A stretch of 55,083 nt of DNA from an uncultured Prevotellaceae bacterium (GTDB taxonomy: Bacteria > Bacteroidota > Bacteroidia > Bacteroidales > Bacteroidaceae), in the NCBI GenBank assembly GCA_946407325.1, contig CAMJNN010000002.1:1-55083 (forward strand), written 5' to 3'. Positions 1 to 10,445 of this stretch are shown here, piece by piece; positions within the stretch are counted from its first letter, which is position 1; each line of letters opens with the position of its first letter. A program made the translations under genes and the position numbers. The notes under the pieces were generated by a model. The model made no database searches. It saw only the letters and a list, made by a program, of their open reading frames with translations, and was not told where the DNA came from.

Positions 1-1628
1 CCATCTTTAATCTTGCCGATATTGCCACCAGCTGCTGCCTCAGGAGAGACATGTCCGATGCTCAGGCCAGAGGTACCACCACTGAAACGACCGTCGGTAA
101 TCAAGGCACAAGCCTTGCCCAAGTGACGACTCTTAATATAAGAGGTGGGATACAGCATCTCCTGCATGCCCGGACCTCCCTTCGGACCTTCGTGGGTAAT
201 CACTACTACATCGCCGGCATTGACACGCTTCTCATCGAGGATGCCCTCGCAAGCTGCATCTTGTGAATCAAACACACGGGCAGGACCGCTGAAATGGAAG
301 AGGCTTTCATCCACACCTGCTGTCTTAATGACGCAACCATCCTGGGCGATATTACCCTTCAATACTGCCAAGCCACCGTCTTTGGTGTAGGCATGTTCCA
401 AGTCGCGGATGCAACCATTGGCACGGTCGGCATCAAATTCCTTATAGTAAGTCTCTTGCGAACCCATCACATTACTAAATCGGTTGGCTGGAGCACTGAG
501 ATAGATATTCTTCGCCTCATCGCTCACTTGCTGGGTCTCGATGGTATATTTACTGATTTCTTCAGCCAATGTCATGCCGTCAACACGCTTCATTGAGGTA
601 TCTACCAAACCGCCTTTAGCCAACTGTTGCATAATGGCTACGATACCACCGGCACGGTTCACATCCTGCACATGGTATTTGTTCGTATTAGGAGCCACCT
701 TACAGAGGCAAGGCACCTTGCGACTCAGCATATCAATATCGTCCATTTTGAAATCAACGCCTGCCTCATGAGCCACTGCCAACAAGTGTAGCACCGTATT
801 GGTGGAGCCACCCATAGCGATGTCCAACGACATAGCGTTAAGGAATGCCTGACGGGTAGTGATGCTGCGTGGCAAAACACTCTCGTCACCCTCCTCGTAA
901 TATTTATAGGTATTCTCAACTATCAGTTTGGCTGCCTGCTGCATCAGTCGCTTGCGATTGGCATGGGTAGCCAGCACGGTACCGTTGCCAGGTAAAGCAA
1001 GGCCGATGGCCTCGGTCAGGCAGTTCATAGAATTGGCAGTAAACATGCCTGAGCAGCATCCGCAGCCTGGGCAACCTACTTGCTCAATCTCTGCCAAGTC
1101 GGCATCACTCACTGTCTTATCAGCGCCTCTGACCATCAAGTCAATCAAATCGACCTGTTCGTTACGGTAATTACCGGCCTCCATAGGGCCACCCGATACG
1201 AAAACAGCAGGGATGTTCAGCCTCATGGCAGCCATCAACATACCCGGAGTGATCTTGTCGCAGTTGCTGATGCATACCATGGCGTCAGCCTTGTGGGCAT
1301 TCACCATATATTCCACACTGTCAGCAATAATGTCTCTTGAAGGCAACGAATAAAGCATACCATCATGTCCCATGGCAATGCCATCGTCAATGGCAATAGT
1401 ATTGAATTCAGCAGCAAAGCATCCCAGTTTTTCAATCTCTTGCTTCACCAGCTGACCTGCCTCATGCAGGTGCACATGACCTGGCACAAACTGTGTAAAA
1501 GAGTTGACGACTGCAATGATGGGCTTTCCCAACTGTTCCTTTTTCATGCCGTTAGCCACCCATAAAGCCCTGGCTCCCGCCATGCGTCTGCCTTGCGTAC
1601 TGAACGAACTTCTTAACTGATGTTTCAT
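1..1628 (-). CDS. ilvD: Dihydroxy-acid dehydratase (3' end beyond window)
   Basis: Converts 2,3-dihydroxy-isovalerate and its methylvalerate analogue to the 2-keto acids in valine and isoleucine synthesis. The reverse strand reads [20 protein letters not shown] from the ATG at 1628 and stays open to the window edge for about 542 codons, against about 616 residues in the E. coli enzyme, so the C-terminal part is missing only because the window ends. Iron-sulfur cysteines are visible in CISNCDK and in [11 protein letters not shown], and the family segments GGPMEAG and GGSTNT are intact. Near the edge it reads [20 protein letters not shown], typical of the family. A good promoter lies 29 bases upstream, and nth is divergent from it. 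Confidence 0.96.
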   Translation of the reverse strand, partial: MKHQLRSSFSTQGRRMAGARALWVANGMKKEQLGKPIIAVVNSFTQFVPGHVHLHEAGQLVKQEIEKLGCFAAEFNTIAIDDGIAMGHDGMLYSLPSRDIIADSVEYMVNAHKADAMVCISNCDKITPGMLMAAMRLNIPAVFVSGGPMEAGNYRNEQVDLIDLMVRGADKTVSDADLAEIEQVGCPGCGCCSGMFTANSMNCLTEAIGLALPGNGTVLATHANRKRLMQQAAKLIVENTYKYYEEGDESVLPRSITTRQAFLNAMSLDIAMGGSTNTVLHLLAVAHEAGVDFKMDDIDMLSRKVPCLCKVAPNTNKYHVQDVNRAGGIVAIMQQLAKGGLVDTSMKRVDGMTLAEEISKYTIETQQVSDEAKNIYLSAPANRFSNVMGSQETYYKEFDADRANGCIRDLEHAYTKDGGLAVLKGNIAQDGCVIKTAGVDESLFHFSGPARVFDSQDAACEGILDEKRVNAGDVVVITHEGPKGGPGMQEMLYPTSYIKSRHLGKACALITDGRFSGGTSGLSIGHVSPEAAAGGNIGKIKD

Positions 1629-1656
1629 CTTTATCAATCTATATGGAATTAAGTTG

Positions 1657-1688
1657 CAAAATTACTGCTTTTTTCACTATTTGCCAAA
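1657..1688 (-). promoter_or_regulatory. Promoter of ilvD
   Basis: On the minus strand a -33 TTTG (1685-1688) and a -7 TAATTTTG (1657-1664) are 20 bases apart. This fits the Bacteroidetes primary sigma consensus TTTG-N19-21-TAnnTTTG, and the -7 box is 28 bases upstream of the ilvD ATG. Confidence 0.75.
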
Positions 1689-1739
1689 CGAATTGAAGAA
1701 AATGTTGCCAAAAGAGTGTTCAACTAAAGCCTAAAGTCG

Positions 1740-1747
1740 TATATTTG
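1740..1747 (+). promoter_or_regulatory. -7 box upstream of nth
   Basis: TATATTTG matches TAnnTTTG and lies 17 bases upstream of the nth ATG. I see no convincing -33 TTG at 19-21 bases, so this is a weaker call than the ilvD promoter it faces away from. Confidence 0.5.
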
Positions 1748-1764
1748 CAAGAAAAAGTAAAAAT

Positions 1765-2403
1765 ATGACAAAAAAAGAACGATACGAAGCCATCATCGAG
1801 TGGTTCCGACACAATATGCCGATAGCCGAGACGGAACTGCATTATGAGAACCCGTTTCAGCTGCTGATGGCAGTCATCCTCAGTGCACAGTGCACCGACA
1901 AGCGGGTGAACCAGATATCCCCTGCCCTATTTGAGGCTTACCCCACTCCCGAGGTGATGGCCGTATCCACCCCCGAAGCGGTACTGGAATACATCAAAAG
2001 TGTGTCTTATCCCAACAGCAAAGCACAGCATCTGGTGGCTACGGCACAAATGTTGGTGAAGGACTTTGGCGGTGAGGTGCCCAGCGAAATGGACGACCTG
2101 CTAAAGCTACCGGGTGTGGGCAGAAAGACAGCCAACGTGATGCAGAGCGTGGTGTGGGGCAAGGCCACGATGGCGGTAGATACGCACGTGTTCAGGGTGA
2201 GCCACCGCTTAGGTCTGGTGCCCGAAAGCTGCAACACCCCCCTTAAAGTGGAGTTGGAACTGGTGAAGCACATCGCTGATGAAGACATCCCAAAGGCCCA
2301 CCACTGGCTGTTGCTGCATGGCAGGTATATATGCCAGTCGAGGACACCCCATTGTGAGAAGTGTGGTTTGCAACCTTGGTGCAAACACTTTTTAGGAAAA
2401 TAA
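1765..2403 (+). CDS. nth: Endonuclease III
   Basis: DNA glycosylase/AP lyase that removes oxidised pyrimidines in base excision repair. The 212 residues match the usual length (E. coli 211). The helix-hairpin-helix LPGVGRKTA spans residues 115-123 with the catalytic Lys121. The catalytic Asp is D139 in AVDTHVFRV. The C-terminus has the 4Fe-4S cysteine spacing C-x6-C-x2-C-x5-C. The gene is divergent from ilvD and is followed after 76 bases by pgk, which has its own -7 box. All catalytic and cluster residues are present. Confidence 0.97.
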   Translation: MTKKERYEAIIEWFRHNMPIAETELHYENPFQLLMAVILSAQCTDKRVNQISPALFEAYPTPEVMAVSTPEAVLEYIKSVSYPNSKAQHLVATAQMLVKDFGGEVPSEMDDLLKLPGVGRKTANVMQSVVWGKATMAVDTHVFRVSHRLGLVPESCNTPLKVELELVKHIADEDIPKAHHWLLLHGRYICQSRTPHCEKCGLQPWCKHFLGK

Positions 2404-2427
2404 GTAGGGAATTAGAGAAAGATTTTG

Positions 2428-2435
2428 TATCTTTG
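2428..2435 (+). promoter_or_regulatory. -7 box of pgk
   Basis: TATCTTTG is a perfect TAnnTTTG box, 44 bases upstream of the pgk ATG. The -33 region is not recognisable. Confidence 0.6.
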
Positions 2436-2479
2436 CGATTCAAAAGAAGGAATTATAAACTTTTTATATAAAAAGAGCT

Positions 2480-3751
2480 ATGACAATTGATCAATTTAAT
2501 TTTGCCGGTAAGAAGGCAATCGTACGCGTGGACTTCAACGTGCCACTCGATGAAAATGGTAATGTAACTGATAACACCCGTATCAAGGGTGCGTTGCCAA
2601 CCCTGAAGAAGATCCTGGCTGACGGTGGTGCTGTCATCATGATGAGCCACATGGGCAAGCCAAAGGGCAAGGTAAATCCTAAGATGTCTTTGAGTCAGAT
2701 TGTAAAGCCTGTATCTGAGGCGCTGGGCGTGGCTGTTAAGTTCGCTCCTGACTGCGCTAACGCAACAGCTGAGGCTGAGGCATTGAAGCCAGGTGAGGCT
2801 CTGTTGCTGGAGAACCTGCGTTTCTATCCTGAAGAGGAAGGCAAGCCAGTAGGCGTTGAGAAGGGTACTCCTGAGTATGACGAGGCTAAGAAGTCTTTGA
2901 AGAAGAGTCAGAAGGAATTTGCCAAGAAGTTGGCTTCTTATGCTGATGCTTATGTAATGGATGCATTCGGTACTGCTCACCGCAAGCACGCTTCTACCGC
3001 TGTTATCGACGAGTTCTTCGATGCTGACAGCCGCATGCTGGGTTACCTGATGGAGAAGGAAGTACAGGCTGTTGACAACGTACTGTCTAACATCAAGCGT
3101 CCGTTCGTGGCCATCATGGGTGGTTCAAAGGTTTCTTCTAAGATCGGTATCATTGAGAACCTGCTCGGTAAGGTGGACAAGCTCATTCTTTGCGGTGGTA
3201 TGACTTATACTTTCGCTAAGGCACACAATGGTGAGATTGGTCAGTCAATCGTTGAGCTCGACAAGTTGGATGTAGCACTGGGCGTTGAAGAACTGGCAAA
3301 GAAGAACGGTGTTGAACTCGTTCTGGGTTCTGACTGTACCGCAACTGACGGTCTTGACTTCTCTTCTATGACTGTTAAGCCAGGTTCAAAGATCATTACT
3401 TGTCCTGCTAACCAGATTCCTGCTAACCTCCAGGGAGTTGATGCCGGTCCTGAGAGCCAGAAGGCATTTGCCAAGGCTATCAAGGGTGCCAAGACCATTC
3501 TGTGGAACGGTCCTGCTGGCGTATTTGAGTGCGATGATTTCACTGCTGGTAGCCGTGCCATCGGTAATGCGATTGCAGAGGCAACAGCTGAGGGTGCTTT
3601 CTCACTGATTGGTGGTGGCGACTCTGTAGCTTGCGTTAACAAATTCGGTTTGGCCGACAAGGTTAGCTACATCTCAACTGGTGGTGGTGCTTTGTTGGAG
3701 GCTATCGAAGGCAAGGTACTGCCAGGCGTAGCAGCTATCAAGGGTGAGTAA
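2480..3751 (+). CDS. pgk: Phosphoglycerate kinase
   Basis: Glycolytic enzyme that transfers the phosphate of 1,3-bisphosphoglycerate to ADP. It has 423 residues, as usual for Bacteroidetes. Family segments are in order: [13 protein letters not shown] near the N-terminus, [13 protein letters not shown], the basic [20 protein letters not shown], the hinge segment around [20 protein letters not shown], and the C-terminal GGGDSV nucleotide-binding loop. Codon choice is restricted (GCT, CGT/CGC, GGT, AAG dominate) compared with neighbours, as expected for high expression. It has its own promoter and a strong terminator. Confidence 0.98.
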   Translation: MTIDQFNFAGKKAIVRVDFNVPLDENGNVTDNTRIKGALPTLKKILADGGAVIMMSHMGKPKGKVNPKMSLSQIVKPVSEALGVAVKFAPDCANATAEAEALKPGEALLLENLRFYPEEEGKPVGVEKGTPEYDEAKKSLKKSQKEFAKKLASYADAYVMDAFGTAHRKHASTAVIDEFFDADSRMLGYLMEKEVQAVDNVLSNIKRPFVAIMGGSKVSSKIGIIENLLGKVDKLILCGGMTYTFAKAHNGEIGQSIVELDKLDVALGVEELAKKNGVELVLGSDCTATDGLDFSSMTVKPGSKIITCPANQIPANLQGVDAGPESQKAFAKAIKGAKTILWNGPAGVFECDDFTAGSRAIGNAIAEATAEGAFSLIGGGDSVACVNKFGLADKVSYISTGGGALLEAIEGKVLPGVAAIKGE

Positions 3752-3777
3752 TCACATCGTACAGCCTATTTATTAAA

Positions 3778-3818
3778 CAGGCGGCTCAATTATTACATCA
3801 ATACTTGGGCCGCCTTTT
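3778..3818 (+). terminator. Terminator of pgk
   Basis: GGCGGC (3780-3785) pairs with GCCGCC (3809-3814), extended by TCAA/TTGG-type outer pairs, and is followed by TTTT. It lies 28 bases after the pgk stop. Confidence 0.75.
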
Positions 3819-3853
3819 CTCTGCTACAAGTACAGATTCAAGTAGGATTTTAA

Positions 3854-6040
3854 GTGACTGAAATGAGATTGGAAGAGATACAGGTACAGTATCAGCAGGT
3901 AACAGGACTGTTAAAAGAGCACAGGCTAAAGGAAGCAATGCAACTGATGCAGATGATGACACAGGCTTGTGGTAACTACCAGTTACAGCAAGAACTGGAG
4001 GGTGTGCAAACCGCTTATGGCTACATGTTACAATACATGCAGCAAGGGATGAATGACCCTGAACGAGAAACATTATACCACAGCCTGCTTACTCAGGCCT
4101 ATCATCTGGCCGACCTACTGCATCTAACCTTACTGGAAAACCAATCTTCCAAATACTACTTCACCCTTCGTAAACAATTAAAGGATCATCCATTCAGCCT
4201 TTCTAAGATACTGGCTAACTTGGAATCATTTCCCGACAGTCTCAGTCTCTTTGAATTGCTACAGGATGAGGAAAAGTTACAACAAGACCTGAAAGTGCAC
4301 GAAGAAGCCCTCGGGCAACTTTTCAAGCAGACCTGGGTAAACAGTCGATGGAGCACCTCCGAACGCGATGCTGCCTACAAATTCCTCTCATCGGAACTGA
4401 TTACTGCCAACGACCTTTCACTCTTTGTAAGTGCAGTAACGATGAGCCTCATGACTTGTTTTGATGAAGGAAAGATGCTTTGGCTCATCGAAGCTTTCTA
4501 TCACAAAGACAATAACGTAAAGGTACGCGCTTGGGTAGGCTTCCTTTTAGTGACTCACCTGCAAAGCGAACGAATAGCCCTTTATCCTGGCATCCAAGCC
4601 CGTCTAAGTCTGATACAGGAAGAGCAACCTTCTTTCGACAGTAATCTTAATGCGGTGTATATCCAACTGCTAAGAAGTCAGGATACTGAGCGCATCAACA
4701 AGACCATGAACGAAGAGATTGTGCCAGAGGTAATGAAAAATATCCAAAACAGGAAACAGAAACCATTGGAGGAGAGCGATGTGGAGATGAACCCGGAATG
4801 GATTTTCGACCTGGATCCGAAACTGAACAACAAAATGCGAAAGCTGGGTGAGCTACAACAAGAGGGTGGTGACATCAACATGGGCATGTTCTCGATGATG
4901 AAGCGGTTCCCTTTCTTCGAGCATATCCAAAACTGGTTCTACCCTTACGAGCCCAATCACACTGAGGTCAAAAAGGCGATGAGTGACACCCCTGAGAAAG
5001 AGAAGAAAGTGGGTTTGTTACTCATGCAGCTTGGCATGCTTTGCGACAGCGACTGTTACTCTACCGTGTTCATGATGAAGCAGATGAGTGAGGAACAGCG
5101 CCAAATGGTATTTCATCATTTACTGCCTGAAGAATTGAGAGAATTAACAGAAGAAGCAGCAAGCGAGAGATATGCCGACTACGCTCAATCACCAGCACTC
5201 ATCTGCAAATACTACATCCAAGACCTTTACCGTTTCTTTAAACTCTATCCACTGAAAGCTGAGTTTCACGACATCTTCAAGGATGACCTCATGCTACATG
5301 AGAATCCTATATTGAAGCCGTTGCTTTATCAAGCGGCTTACATCAGACAAGTGGCTGACTTCCTCTTCAAGACAGAGAAGTTTGAGCTGGCACTGAACAT
5401 TTACTTAGACTTAGAACGCTTTAAGGCGGCTGATAAGGATGTGCTCCAACGTATAGGGTATTGTTATGAGCGCGTCAACAAAGACTATGCTTCCGCTTCA
5501 TATTACTATAATCTGGCCAACGACATTGCGCCTGAAAGTACATGGACACTCCGTCGCTTGGCTACCTGTTATCGACATAGAGGGCTCTTTGAGAAAGCGA
5601 AAAACTGCTACCAAGAACTGATGGTGATAGAGCCTGAAAACCTTTCCTATTCCTACTACTTAGGTACTTGCCTTATTGAGTTGGGTGAGTTTGATGAGGC
5701 GTTGCAGTGTTTTTACAAGATGGACTTGGAGGAAGAAGATAACATCAAAGCATGGAGAGGCATTGTCTGGTGCTGTTTCCGATGTGGTAAGTTAGATAAG
5801 GCACAACAATACAACGAAAAGATTATTGCTCTTCAGCCAGATGCCAACGATTGGCTGAATGCTGGGCATGTTGCGTGGTGTAAAGGCAATTTATCTCAAG
5901 CCGTTGCCTATTATCGTCAGGGTTCCCTAGCAGCATCATCGCCCTTTGCTTTTCGCAAATTGTTTCAGCAAGATTATCAGCTATTACGACAGAAGGGCAT
6001 CTCTAAAACCGACTTTATCCTGATGCTCGACCTAATATAG
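3854..6040 (+). CDS. Large TPR-repeat protein, function unknown
   Basis: A 728-residue soluble protein with no signal peptide or membrane segment. The C-terminal third (about residues 510-700) has tandem TPR-like helical pairs, seen in segments such as ALNIYLDLERF, LRRLATCYRHRGLFEKAKNC, YYLGTCLIELGEFDEALQC and WLNAGHVAWCKGNLSQAVAY. The N-terminal two thirds is helical and Gln/Leu-rich without a domain I recognise. The start may be GTG at 3854 or ATG at 3863; neither has a clear ribosome binding site. It is 18 bases upstream of maf and probably co-transcribed with it. A scaffold role is only inferred from the TPRs. Confidence 0.8.
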   Translation: MTEMRLEEIQVQYQQVTGLLKEHRLKEAMQLMQMMTQACGNYQLQQELEGVQTAYGYMLQYMQQGMNDPERETLYHSLLTQAYHLADLLHLTLLENQSSKYYFTLRKQLKDHPFSLSKILANLESFPDSLSLFELLQDEEKLQQDLKVHEEALGQLFKQTWVNSRWSTSERDAAYKFLSSELITANDLSLFVSAVTMSLMTCFDEGKMLWLIEAFYHKDNNVKVRAWVGFLLVTHLQSERIALYPGIQARLSLIQEEQPSFDSNLNAVYIQLLRSQDTERINKTMNEEIVPEVMKNIQNRKQKPLEESDVEMNPEWIFDLDPKLNNKMRKLGELQQEGGDINMGMFSMMKRFPFFEHIQNWFYPYEPNHTEVKKAMSDTPEKEKKVGLLLMQLGMLCDSDCYSTVFMMKQMSEEQRQMVFHHLLPEELRELTEEAASERYADYAQSPALICKYYIQDLYRFFKLYPLKAEFHDIFKDDLMLHENPILKPLLYQAAYIRQVADFLFKTEKFELALNIYLDLERFKAADKDVLQRIGYCYERVNKDYASASYYYNLANDIAPESTWTLRRLATCYRHRGLFEKAKNCYQELMVIEPENLSYSYYLGTCLIELGEFDEALQCFYKMDLEEEDNIKAWRGIVWCCFRCGKLDKAQQYNEKIIALQPDANDWLNAGHVAWCKGNLSQAVAYYRQGSLAASSPFAFRKLFQQDYQLLRQKGISKTDFILMLDLI

Positions 6041-6058
6041 ATTAATAATTGAGAAATA

Positions 6059-6643
6059 ATGGTCAACGGTCAGTGGAAAATATATTTGGGGAGTAATTCG
6101 CCAAGAAGAAAAGAATTACTTTCGGGGTTAGGCCTCGATTTTGAAGTGCGTACGTTGCCTGATATAGATGAATCGTATCCATCGCATCTGAAAGGCGGCG
6201 ACATACCTCTTTATATCTCTACGGAGAAAGCAAATGCATACAAACCGATGCTGCAACCTGATGAATTAATCATTACAGCAGACACCATTGTGTGGCTCAA
6301 TGATGAGGTACTGGGAAAGCCTCATGACAGAGATGAGGCAATAGGGATGTTACGTAAACTATCAGGAAACACGCACGAGGTGTTTACGGGGGTAACCCTC
6401 ACCACTGCAGAGAATCAACACAGCTTCTATGCCGAGACGAAGGTTACTTTCGCCCAGCTTAGCAACCAGGAGATTACTCATTATGTTGATAGATACCAAC
6501 CCTTCGACAAAGCTGGTTCTTATGGTGTGCAAGAGTGGATTGGTTTTATTGGGGTGGAACGCATAGAGGGAAGTTATTTCAATGTCATGGGTTTGCCGGT
6601 GCAACGCCTTTATCAAGAACTCAAGAAATTATTGATCGTATAA
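6059..6643 (+). CDS. maf: Maf-family nucleotide pyrophosphatase
   Basis: Maf proteins hydrolyse non-canonical or modified nucleoside triphosphates to monophosphates and are linked to septum formation. The 194 residues begin with the diagnostic LGSNSPRRKELL loop (residues 10-21) and carry the catalytic Asp75 in ITADTIVWL. GKPHDRDEA, SGNTHEV and the conserved C-terminal region DKAGSYGVQ follow in family order. This is consistent with a dTTP/UTP pyrophosphatase (YhdE-like), though specificity cannot be fixed here. It follows the TPR gene closely. Confidence 0.94.
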   Translation: MVNGQWKIYLGSNSPRRKELLSGLGLDFEVRTLPDIDESYPSHLKGGDIPLYISTEKANAYKPMLQPDELIITADTIVWLNDEVLGKPHDRDEAIGMLRKLSGNTHEVFTGVTLTTAENQHSFYAETKVTFAQLSNQEITHYVDRYQPFDKAGSYGVQEWIGFIGVERIEGSYFNVMGLPVQRLYQELKKLLIV

Positions 6644-6644
6644 T

Positions 6645-6652
6645 TATCTTTG
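6645..6652 (+). promoter_or_regulatory. -7 box overlapping the start region of the next gene
   Basis: TATCTTTG fits TAnnTTTG and sits only 6 bases before the ATG at 6659. If used, the transcript would begin at about the first ATG, leaving it leaderless or favouring the ATG at 6671. No clear -33 element. Confidence 0.4.
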
Positions 6653-6658
6653 CTTATT

Positions 6659-7666
6659 ATGGCACTAAAAATGACGTCATATTACCGAGGAAGTTCTGTA
6701 CCCGACCTACCAGGCAATGATACATTCCACTCCACAGCCCTGTTCCATATTTTTGAGGGAACGCCGGGATGTGAACCCATTTTACTGACGCTAAGCGAAG
6801 ATGGAGTAGTGCTAGCCAAGTTGTTGGCCGTGGTGCAACGTATTGTTCGTTTCATACCGTTCTACAGCATCCGCCGTTGTGTGGCTTACGGCATGGGCGA
6901 ATATTTTTGCGAGGACAATCAACGAGACTCCCTCTTTAATGAAATGCTGAAAGAGCTCACCATTTATGCCAAACGCATGAATTGTTTCGTCATTGAGGTG
7001 AGAAACTTGCATTCCCCGGTAAGTGGCTTTGCCTCTTTCAAACAAAATAGTTTCTTCCCAGTGAATTGGATGCGGGTACGCAACACCTTTGATGACGACG
7101 ACCAAGAAATTGAGCAAGCGCTTAGTCCTTCACGCAGAAGACAAGTAAAACAAGCACTCAACAACGGAGGCATTGTAGGTACAGCTCAAACAGAACAAGA
7201 TATTCAGGAGTTTGCCCACATGCTGAAACTAAATTACCTCTCAAAAATCTGGAAGCACTTCCCTGCCATTGAGTTTTTCCAACAGATTCAGCAAGGCATT
7301 AAGGATGTACATATCGGTGAGTCATGGCAACGTTTCAAGATTTTCACCGTGAAACATCAGCAAAAGATCATAGGAGGTTGTGTATGCATCTACTCAGGTA
7401 ACACCGCTTATGTATGGTTCTCTGGCGGCATGAATAAAACATATTTGCGTCAATACCCCAGCGTGATGGCCATATGGCAAGCATTGAAAGATGCCAAAGC
7501 TAGTGGCTATAAACATTTGGAATTTATGGATGTAGGTACTCCGTTCCGCAAGCATGGCTATCGAGATTTCGTGCTACGTTTCGGAGGCGAGACCTTCAGT
7601 ACCCGTCGTTGGTTCAAGTTTCGCTGGCGTTGGCTGAACAAGCTTTGCCTTTATCTTTATTCCTAA
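6659..7666 (+). CDS. GNAT/FemAB-fold acyltransferase-like protein
   Basis: 335 residues from the ATG at 6659; an in-frame ATG at 6671 (MTSYYRG) is also possible because a promoter-like box ends at 6652. The C-terminal half resembles the BioF2-like/FemAB acetyltransferase fold: the basic run [12 protein letters not shown], then [22 protein letters not shown] and the closing [20 protein letters not shown], as in proteins that add acyl or aminoacyl groups to envelope material. No signal peptide. The substrate is unknown. It ends tail to tail with prfC, the two sharing the four bases CTAA. Confidence 0.7.
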   Translation: MALKMTSYYRGSSVPDLPGNDTFHSTALFHIFEGTPGCEPILLTLSEDGVVLAKLLAVVQRIVRFIPFYSIRRCVAYGMGEYFCEDNQRDSLFNEMLKELTIYAKRMNCFVIEVRNLHSPVSGFASFKQNSFFPVNWMRVRNTFDDDDQEIEQALSPSRRRQVKQALNNGGIVGTAQTEQDIQEFAHMLKLNYLSKIWKHFPAIEFFQQIQQGIKDVHIGESWQRFKIFTVKHQQKIIGGCVCIYSGNTAYVWFSGGMNKTYLRQYPSVMAIWQALKDAKASGYKHLEFMDVGTPFRKHGYRDFVLRFGGETFSTRRWFKFRWRWLNKLCLYLYS

Positions 7667-9231
7667 AACTCTGAAGTGAAGTGGAACTTGATATGCTTGA
7701 AGTCTTGTTGTGCCATTGACAATACGTAAGAGCTGTCCGCCAAATAAACATCCCTACCCTCACGATCTTTCGCCATATACTGATACTTACGCTTCATAAA
7801 GTCCTGCAACTCGGCCTCGTCGTCGCTCTCAATCCAACACGCCTTATAGAGGTGAACAGGTTCCCAACGGCAACTGGCATTGTACTCGTTAAGTAAGCGA
7901 TATTGAATGACCTCAAACTGCAACTGTCCAACTGTACCAATGATTTTGCGCCCATTGAACTGGTTCACGAAGAGCTGTGCCACGCCCTCGTCCATCAGTT
8001 GGTCGATACCTTTTGCCAGTTGTTTCTGCTTCATAGGGTCGGCATTCTCGATATACTTGAACATCTCTGGTGAGAAACTGGGTAAGCCTCGGAAATGAAG
8101 CTTCTCTCCCTCAGTCAGCGTGTCGCCTATCTTGAAGATACCATTATCGGGCAATCCAATGATATCGCCTGCCCAGGCTTCATCCACCGTACTCTTACGT
8201 TGTGCCATAAACTGCACAGGCGAAGTGAAACGCATGGTCTTGTCGTGGCGCACATGATAATATGGAGTATTACGCTCAAACCTACCTGAACAAACCTTGC
8301 AGAACGCAATACACGAACGGTGGTTAGGGTCAATATTAGCGGTTATCTTGAACACGAAGCCCGTAAACTTCTGTTCCTCTGGCTTCACCTCTCGCTCAGT
8401 AGCCATTACAGGGCGCGGACAAGGAGCAATCTCCACAAAGCAATCCAACAGCTCTTGCACACCGAAGTTGTTCAGGGCAGAACCGAAGAACACAGGTGCC
8501 AACTTGCCATCCAAGTATTGCTGACGGTCGAAATCTGGATACACACCCGATATCAGCTCCAGGTCATTTCGTAGCTGCTCAGCTTGCTTGTCGCCAATAT
8601 GCTTTTCCAACTCCTTAGTATCGATATCCACCTCCACCTTTTCCGTCACCACCTGCTTCGATGGTTGAAACAGGTTGAGTTTCTGCTCATAGATGTTATA
8701 TACCCCCTTGAAACGCTGTCCCATATCGATAGGCCACGACAAAGGACGCACACTGATCTCCAGTTGCTCTTCCAGTTCATCGAGCAGGTCAAAGGGATCC
8801 TTACCCTCACGGTCCATCTTGTTAACGAAGATAATCACAGGCGTATTCCTCATGCGGCACACATCCATCAGTTTCAAGGTCTGCGACTCCACACCTTTTG
8901 CAGCATCTATCACAATAATTACGCTATCCACAGCAGTAAGTGTGCGATAGGTGTCTTCGGCAAAGTCCTGGTGACCCGGCGTATCGAGGATATTGATTTT
9001 ATAGTCATGATAGTCGAACTCCAATACAGAGGTAGTGACCGAGATACCACGCTGCTTTTCAATATCCATCCAGTCGGAGGTCGCCGTCTTGCGTATTTTG
9101 TTACTCTTCACGGCACCAGCCACCTGAATCTGTCCGCCAAACAGCAGCAGTTTCTCAGTCAATGAAGTCTTACCGGCATCAGGGTGAGCCACAATGGCGA
9201 AGGTTCGCCTCCTTGCTATCTCGTTGTTCAT
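7663..9231 (-). CDS. prfC: Peptide chain release factor 3
   Basis: Translational GTPase that recycles RF1/RF2 after termination. Its 522 residues are near the family length (E. coli 529). The P-loop is AHPDAGKT (residues 15-22), G3 is DTPGH (83-87) and G4 is NKMD (137-140). [11 protein letters not shown] matches the effector region of RF3 rather than EF-G or LepA. It is expressed from a promoter embedded in a hairpin (9248-9288) and converges on the acyltransferase-like gene. Confidence 0.97.
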   Translation of the reverse strand: MNNEIARRRTFAIVAHPDAGKTSLTEKLLLFGGQIQVAGAVKSNKIRKTATSDWMDIEKQRGISVTTSVLEFDYHDYKINILDTPGHQDFAEDTYRTLTAVDSVIIVIDAAKGVESQTLKLMDVCRMRNTPVIIFVNKMDREGKDPFDLLDELEEQLEISVRPLSWPIDMGQRFKGVYNIYEQKLNLFQPSKQVVTEKVEVDIDTKELEKHIGDKQAEQLRNDLELISGVYPDFDRQQYLDGKLAPVFFGSALNNFGVQELLDCFVEIAPCPRPVMATEREVKPEEQKFTGFVFKITANIDPNHRSCIAFCKVCSGRFERNTPYYHVRHDKTMRFTSPVQFMAQRKSTVDEAWAGDIIGLPDNGIFKIGDTLTEGEKLHFRGLPSFSPEMFKYIENADPMKQKQLAKGIDQLMDEGVAQLFVNQFNGRKIIGTVGQLQFEVIQYRLLNEYNASCRWEPVHLYKACWIESDDEAELQDFMKRKYQYMAKDREGRDVYLADSSYVLSMAQQDFKHIKFHFTSEF

Positions 9232-9247
9232 CTTCGTCTATTAAAAA

Positions 9248-9288
9248 TTTGAGGTTGCAAAAATAATACTTTTTCTTGCAACCTCAAA
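9248..9288 (-). terminator. Hairpin terminator after the membrane acyltransferase
   Basis: A perfect 13-bp inverted repeat: TTTGAGGTTGCAA (9248-9260) and TTGCAACCTCAAA (9276-9288). On the minus strand it lies 11 bases after the stop of the upstream gene and is followed by a T-rich run, so it should terminate that gene. It overlaps the prfC promoter. Confidence 0.7.
9258..9288 (-). promoter_or_regulatory. Promoter of prfC inside the hairpin
   Basis: Minus-strand TTTG (9285-9288) and TATTTTTG (9258-9265) are exactly 19 bases apart. The -33 element lies in one arm of the hairpin and the -7 box runs from the loop into the other arm. Confidence 0.7.
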
Positions 9289-9299
9289 ATGTTATAAGT

Positions 9300-10418
9300 T
9301 TAAACCTTTAAGAATACCTTCTTCTTATAGAGGAAGTAAAGGAATAACCAGCACATTGCCACATAACCTGCGGCATTGAGGAAGGGTTGCACCGCTTCTG
9401 GTGTCATGCCTATCAATCCGCCAAACACACGGTTAGAGATATGTTGGAAATTGATGAAATGTTGTGCCAGATAGATAGTGATGGAGTTCATACCTATCAC
9501 CACGAAGAAAAGGATCCATCCACGATGGTTCTTCACATCGATGATGTAATAGAACAAAGCAAACATCAATACTGAGTAAGCAGCTACTAATACCACAAAT
9601 GTGCTTGACCACAGCATCTTATTAGAAGGATAGAACGTATTCCAGATCAAGCCAATGACCAAGAGAGCGATACCTGCATACACCATATACAGCGTCTTCT
9701 TTGCAGGTGTCAGTCCTTCTTTCTCATATTTAATCCACTCACCTGTAAACATACCTAACAAGGCCGTAGCAATAGCAGGGATAGTACTGAAAATACCCTC
9801 AGGGTCATAGTCGCCGTAATAAATTTTACCAGGCAACATGATGCGGTCGATGTAACCAGCCAAGCACCCCTCACGTGTCAATGGGTCTGCTCCCGGATGG
9901 TCAGGTGCCCCCACGAAAGCCGATACCAGCCAATAGCCTATCAAGATAACGGCCACAATGACAGCACGGGTCTTCCATTTGGTATTTATGAAAATCAAAG
10001 CACCAAACATCCAAGCCAAACCGATACGAGCCAAAACACTTGCATAACGTGCGTTAGCAAAGTCCCAATGACTTAGGAAGCCATTATAGATAATGCCCAA
10101 AAGCACCAATGTCAAGCCTCGTCGAATAATTTTCTTGTAAATCTGCCCTTCTGTCTTGCCCTGCATACGTTGTTTCTCCAAAGAGAAGGGGAACGAGATG
10201 CCAGCGATAAAGAGGAACAGCGGGAAAATGGTGTCGTGATGAGCCAATCCGTTCCACTGCACATGCCCCATCTGTGTGGCCAACCAGTGGGTAAAATCAT
10301 TAGGCCAGAAAGTCGCAATTGCGGCAATCAAGGTCGCACCTCCCATAATAAAGAACATGTCAAAGCCTCGCAAAGCATCCAGCGATTGCAGACGCTGAGG
10401 CGTTTTCTGTTTATCCAT
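9300..10418 (-). CDS. HGSNAT-like membrane acyltransferase (DUF5009/DUF1624 type)
   Basis: A 372-residue polytopic membrane protein. The N-terminal RLQSLDALRGFDMFFIMGG is the signature of bacterial relatives of heparan-alpha-glucosaminide N-acetyltransferase. HHDTIFPLFLFIAGISFPFS follows, with the His and Asp considered important in that family. About nine to ten hydrophobic segments are visible. The predicted role is transfer of acetyl groups across the inner membrane to a periplasmic sugar; the acceptor is unknown. It has its own promoter and terminator, so it is probably not part of the neighbouring peptide cluster despite proximity. Confidence 0.85.
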   Translation of the reverse strand: MDKQKTPQRLQSLDALRGFDMFFIMGGATLIAAIATFWPNDFTHWLATQMGHVQWNGLAHHDTIFPLFLFIAGISFPFSLEKQRMQGKTEGQIYKKIIRRGLTLVLLGIIYNGFLSHWDFANARYASVLARIGLAWMFGALIFINTKWKTRAVIVAVILIGYWLVSAFVGAPDHPGADPLTREGCLAGYIDRIMLPGKIYYGDYDPEGIFSTIPAIATALLGMFTGEWIKYEKEGLTPAKKTLYMVYAGIALLVIGLIWNTFYPSNKMLWSSTFVVLVAAYSVLMFALFYYIIDVKNHRGWILFFVVIGMNSITIYLAQHFINFQHISNRVFGGLIGMTPEAVQPFLNAAGYVAMCWLFLYFLYKKKVFLKV

Positions 10419-10445
10419 AGTATTTAGTTTTAAGATTCAGTCTTA

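Noticed and set aside
51..1565. Short plus-strand frames in the first 1.6 kb
   Set aside because: They lie opposite ilvD, whose minus-strand frame is continuous and conserved.
9300..10418. Membrane acyltransferase as a modifying enzyme of the peptide cluster
   Set aside because: It has its own promoter and terminator and is separated from the cluster by the hairpin at 10510-10539; its family acts on sugars.
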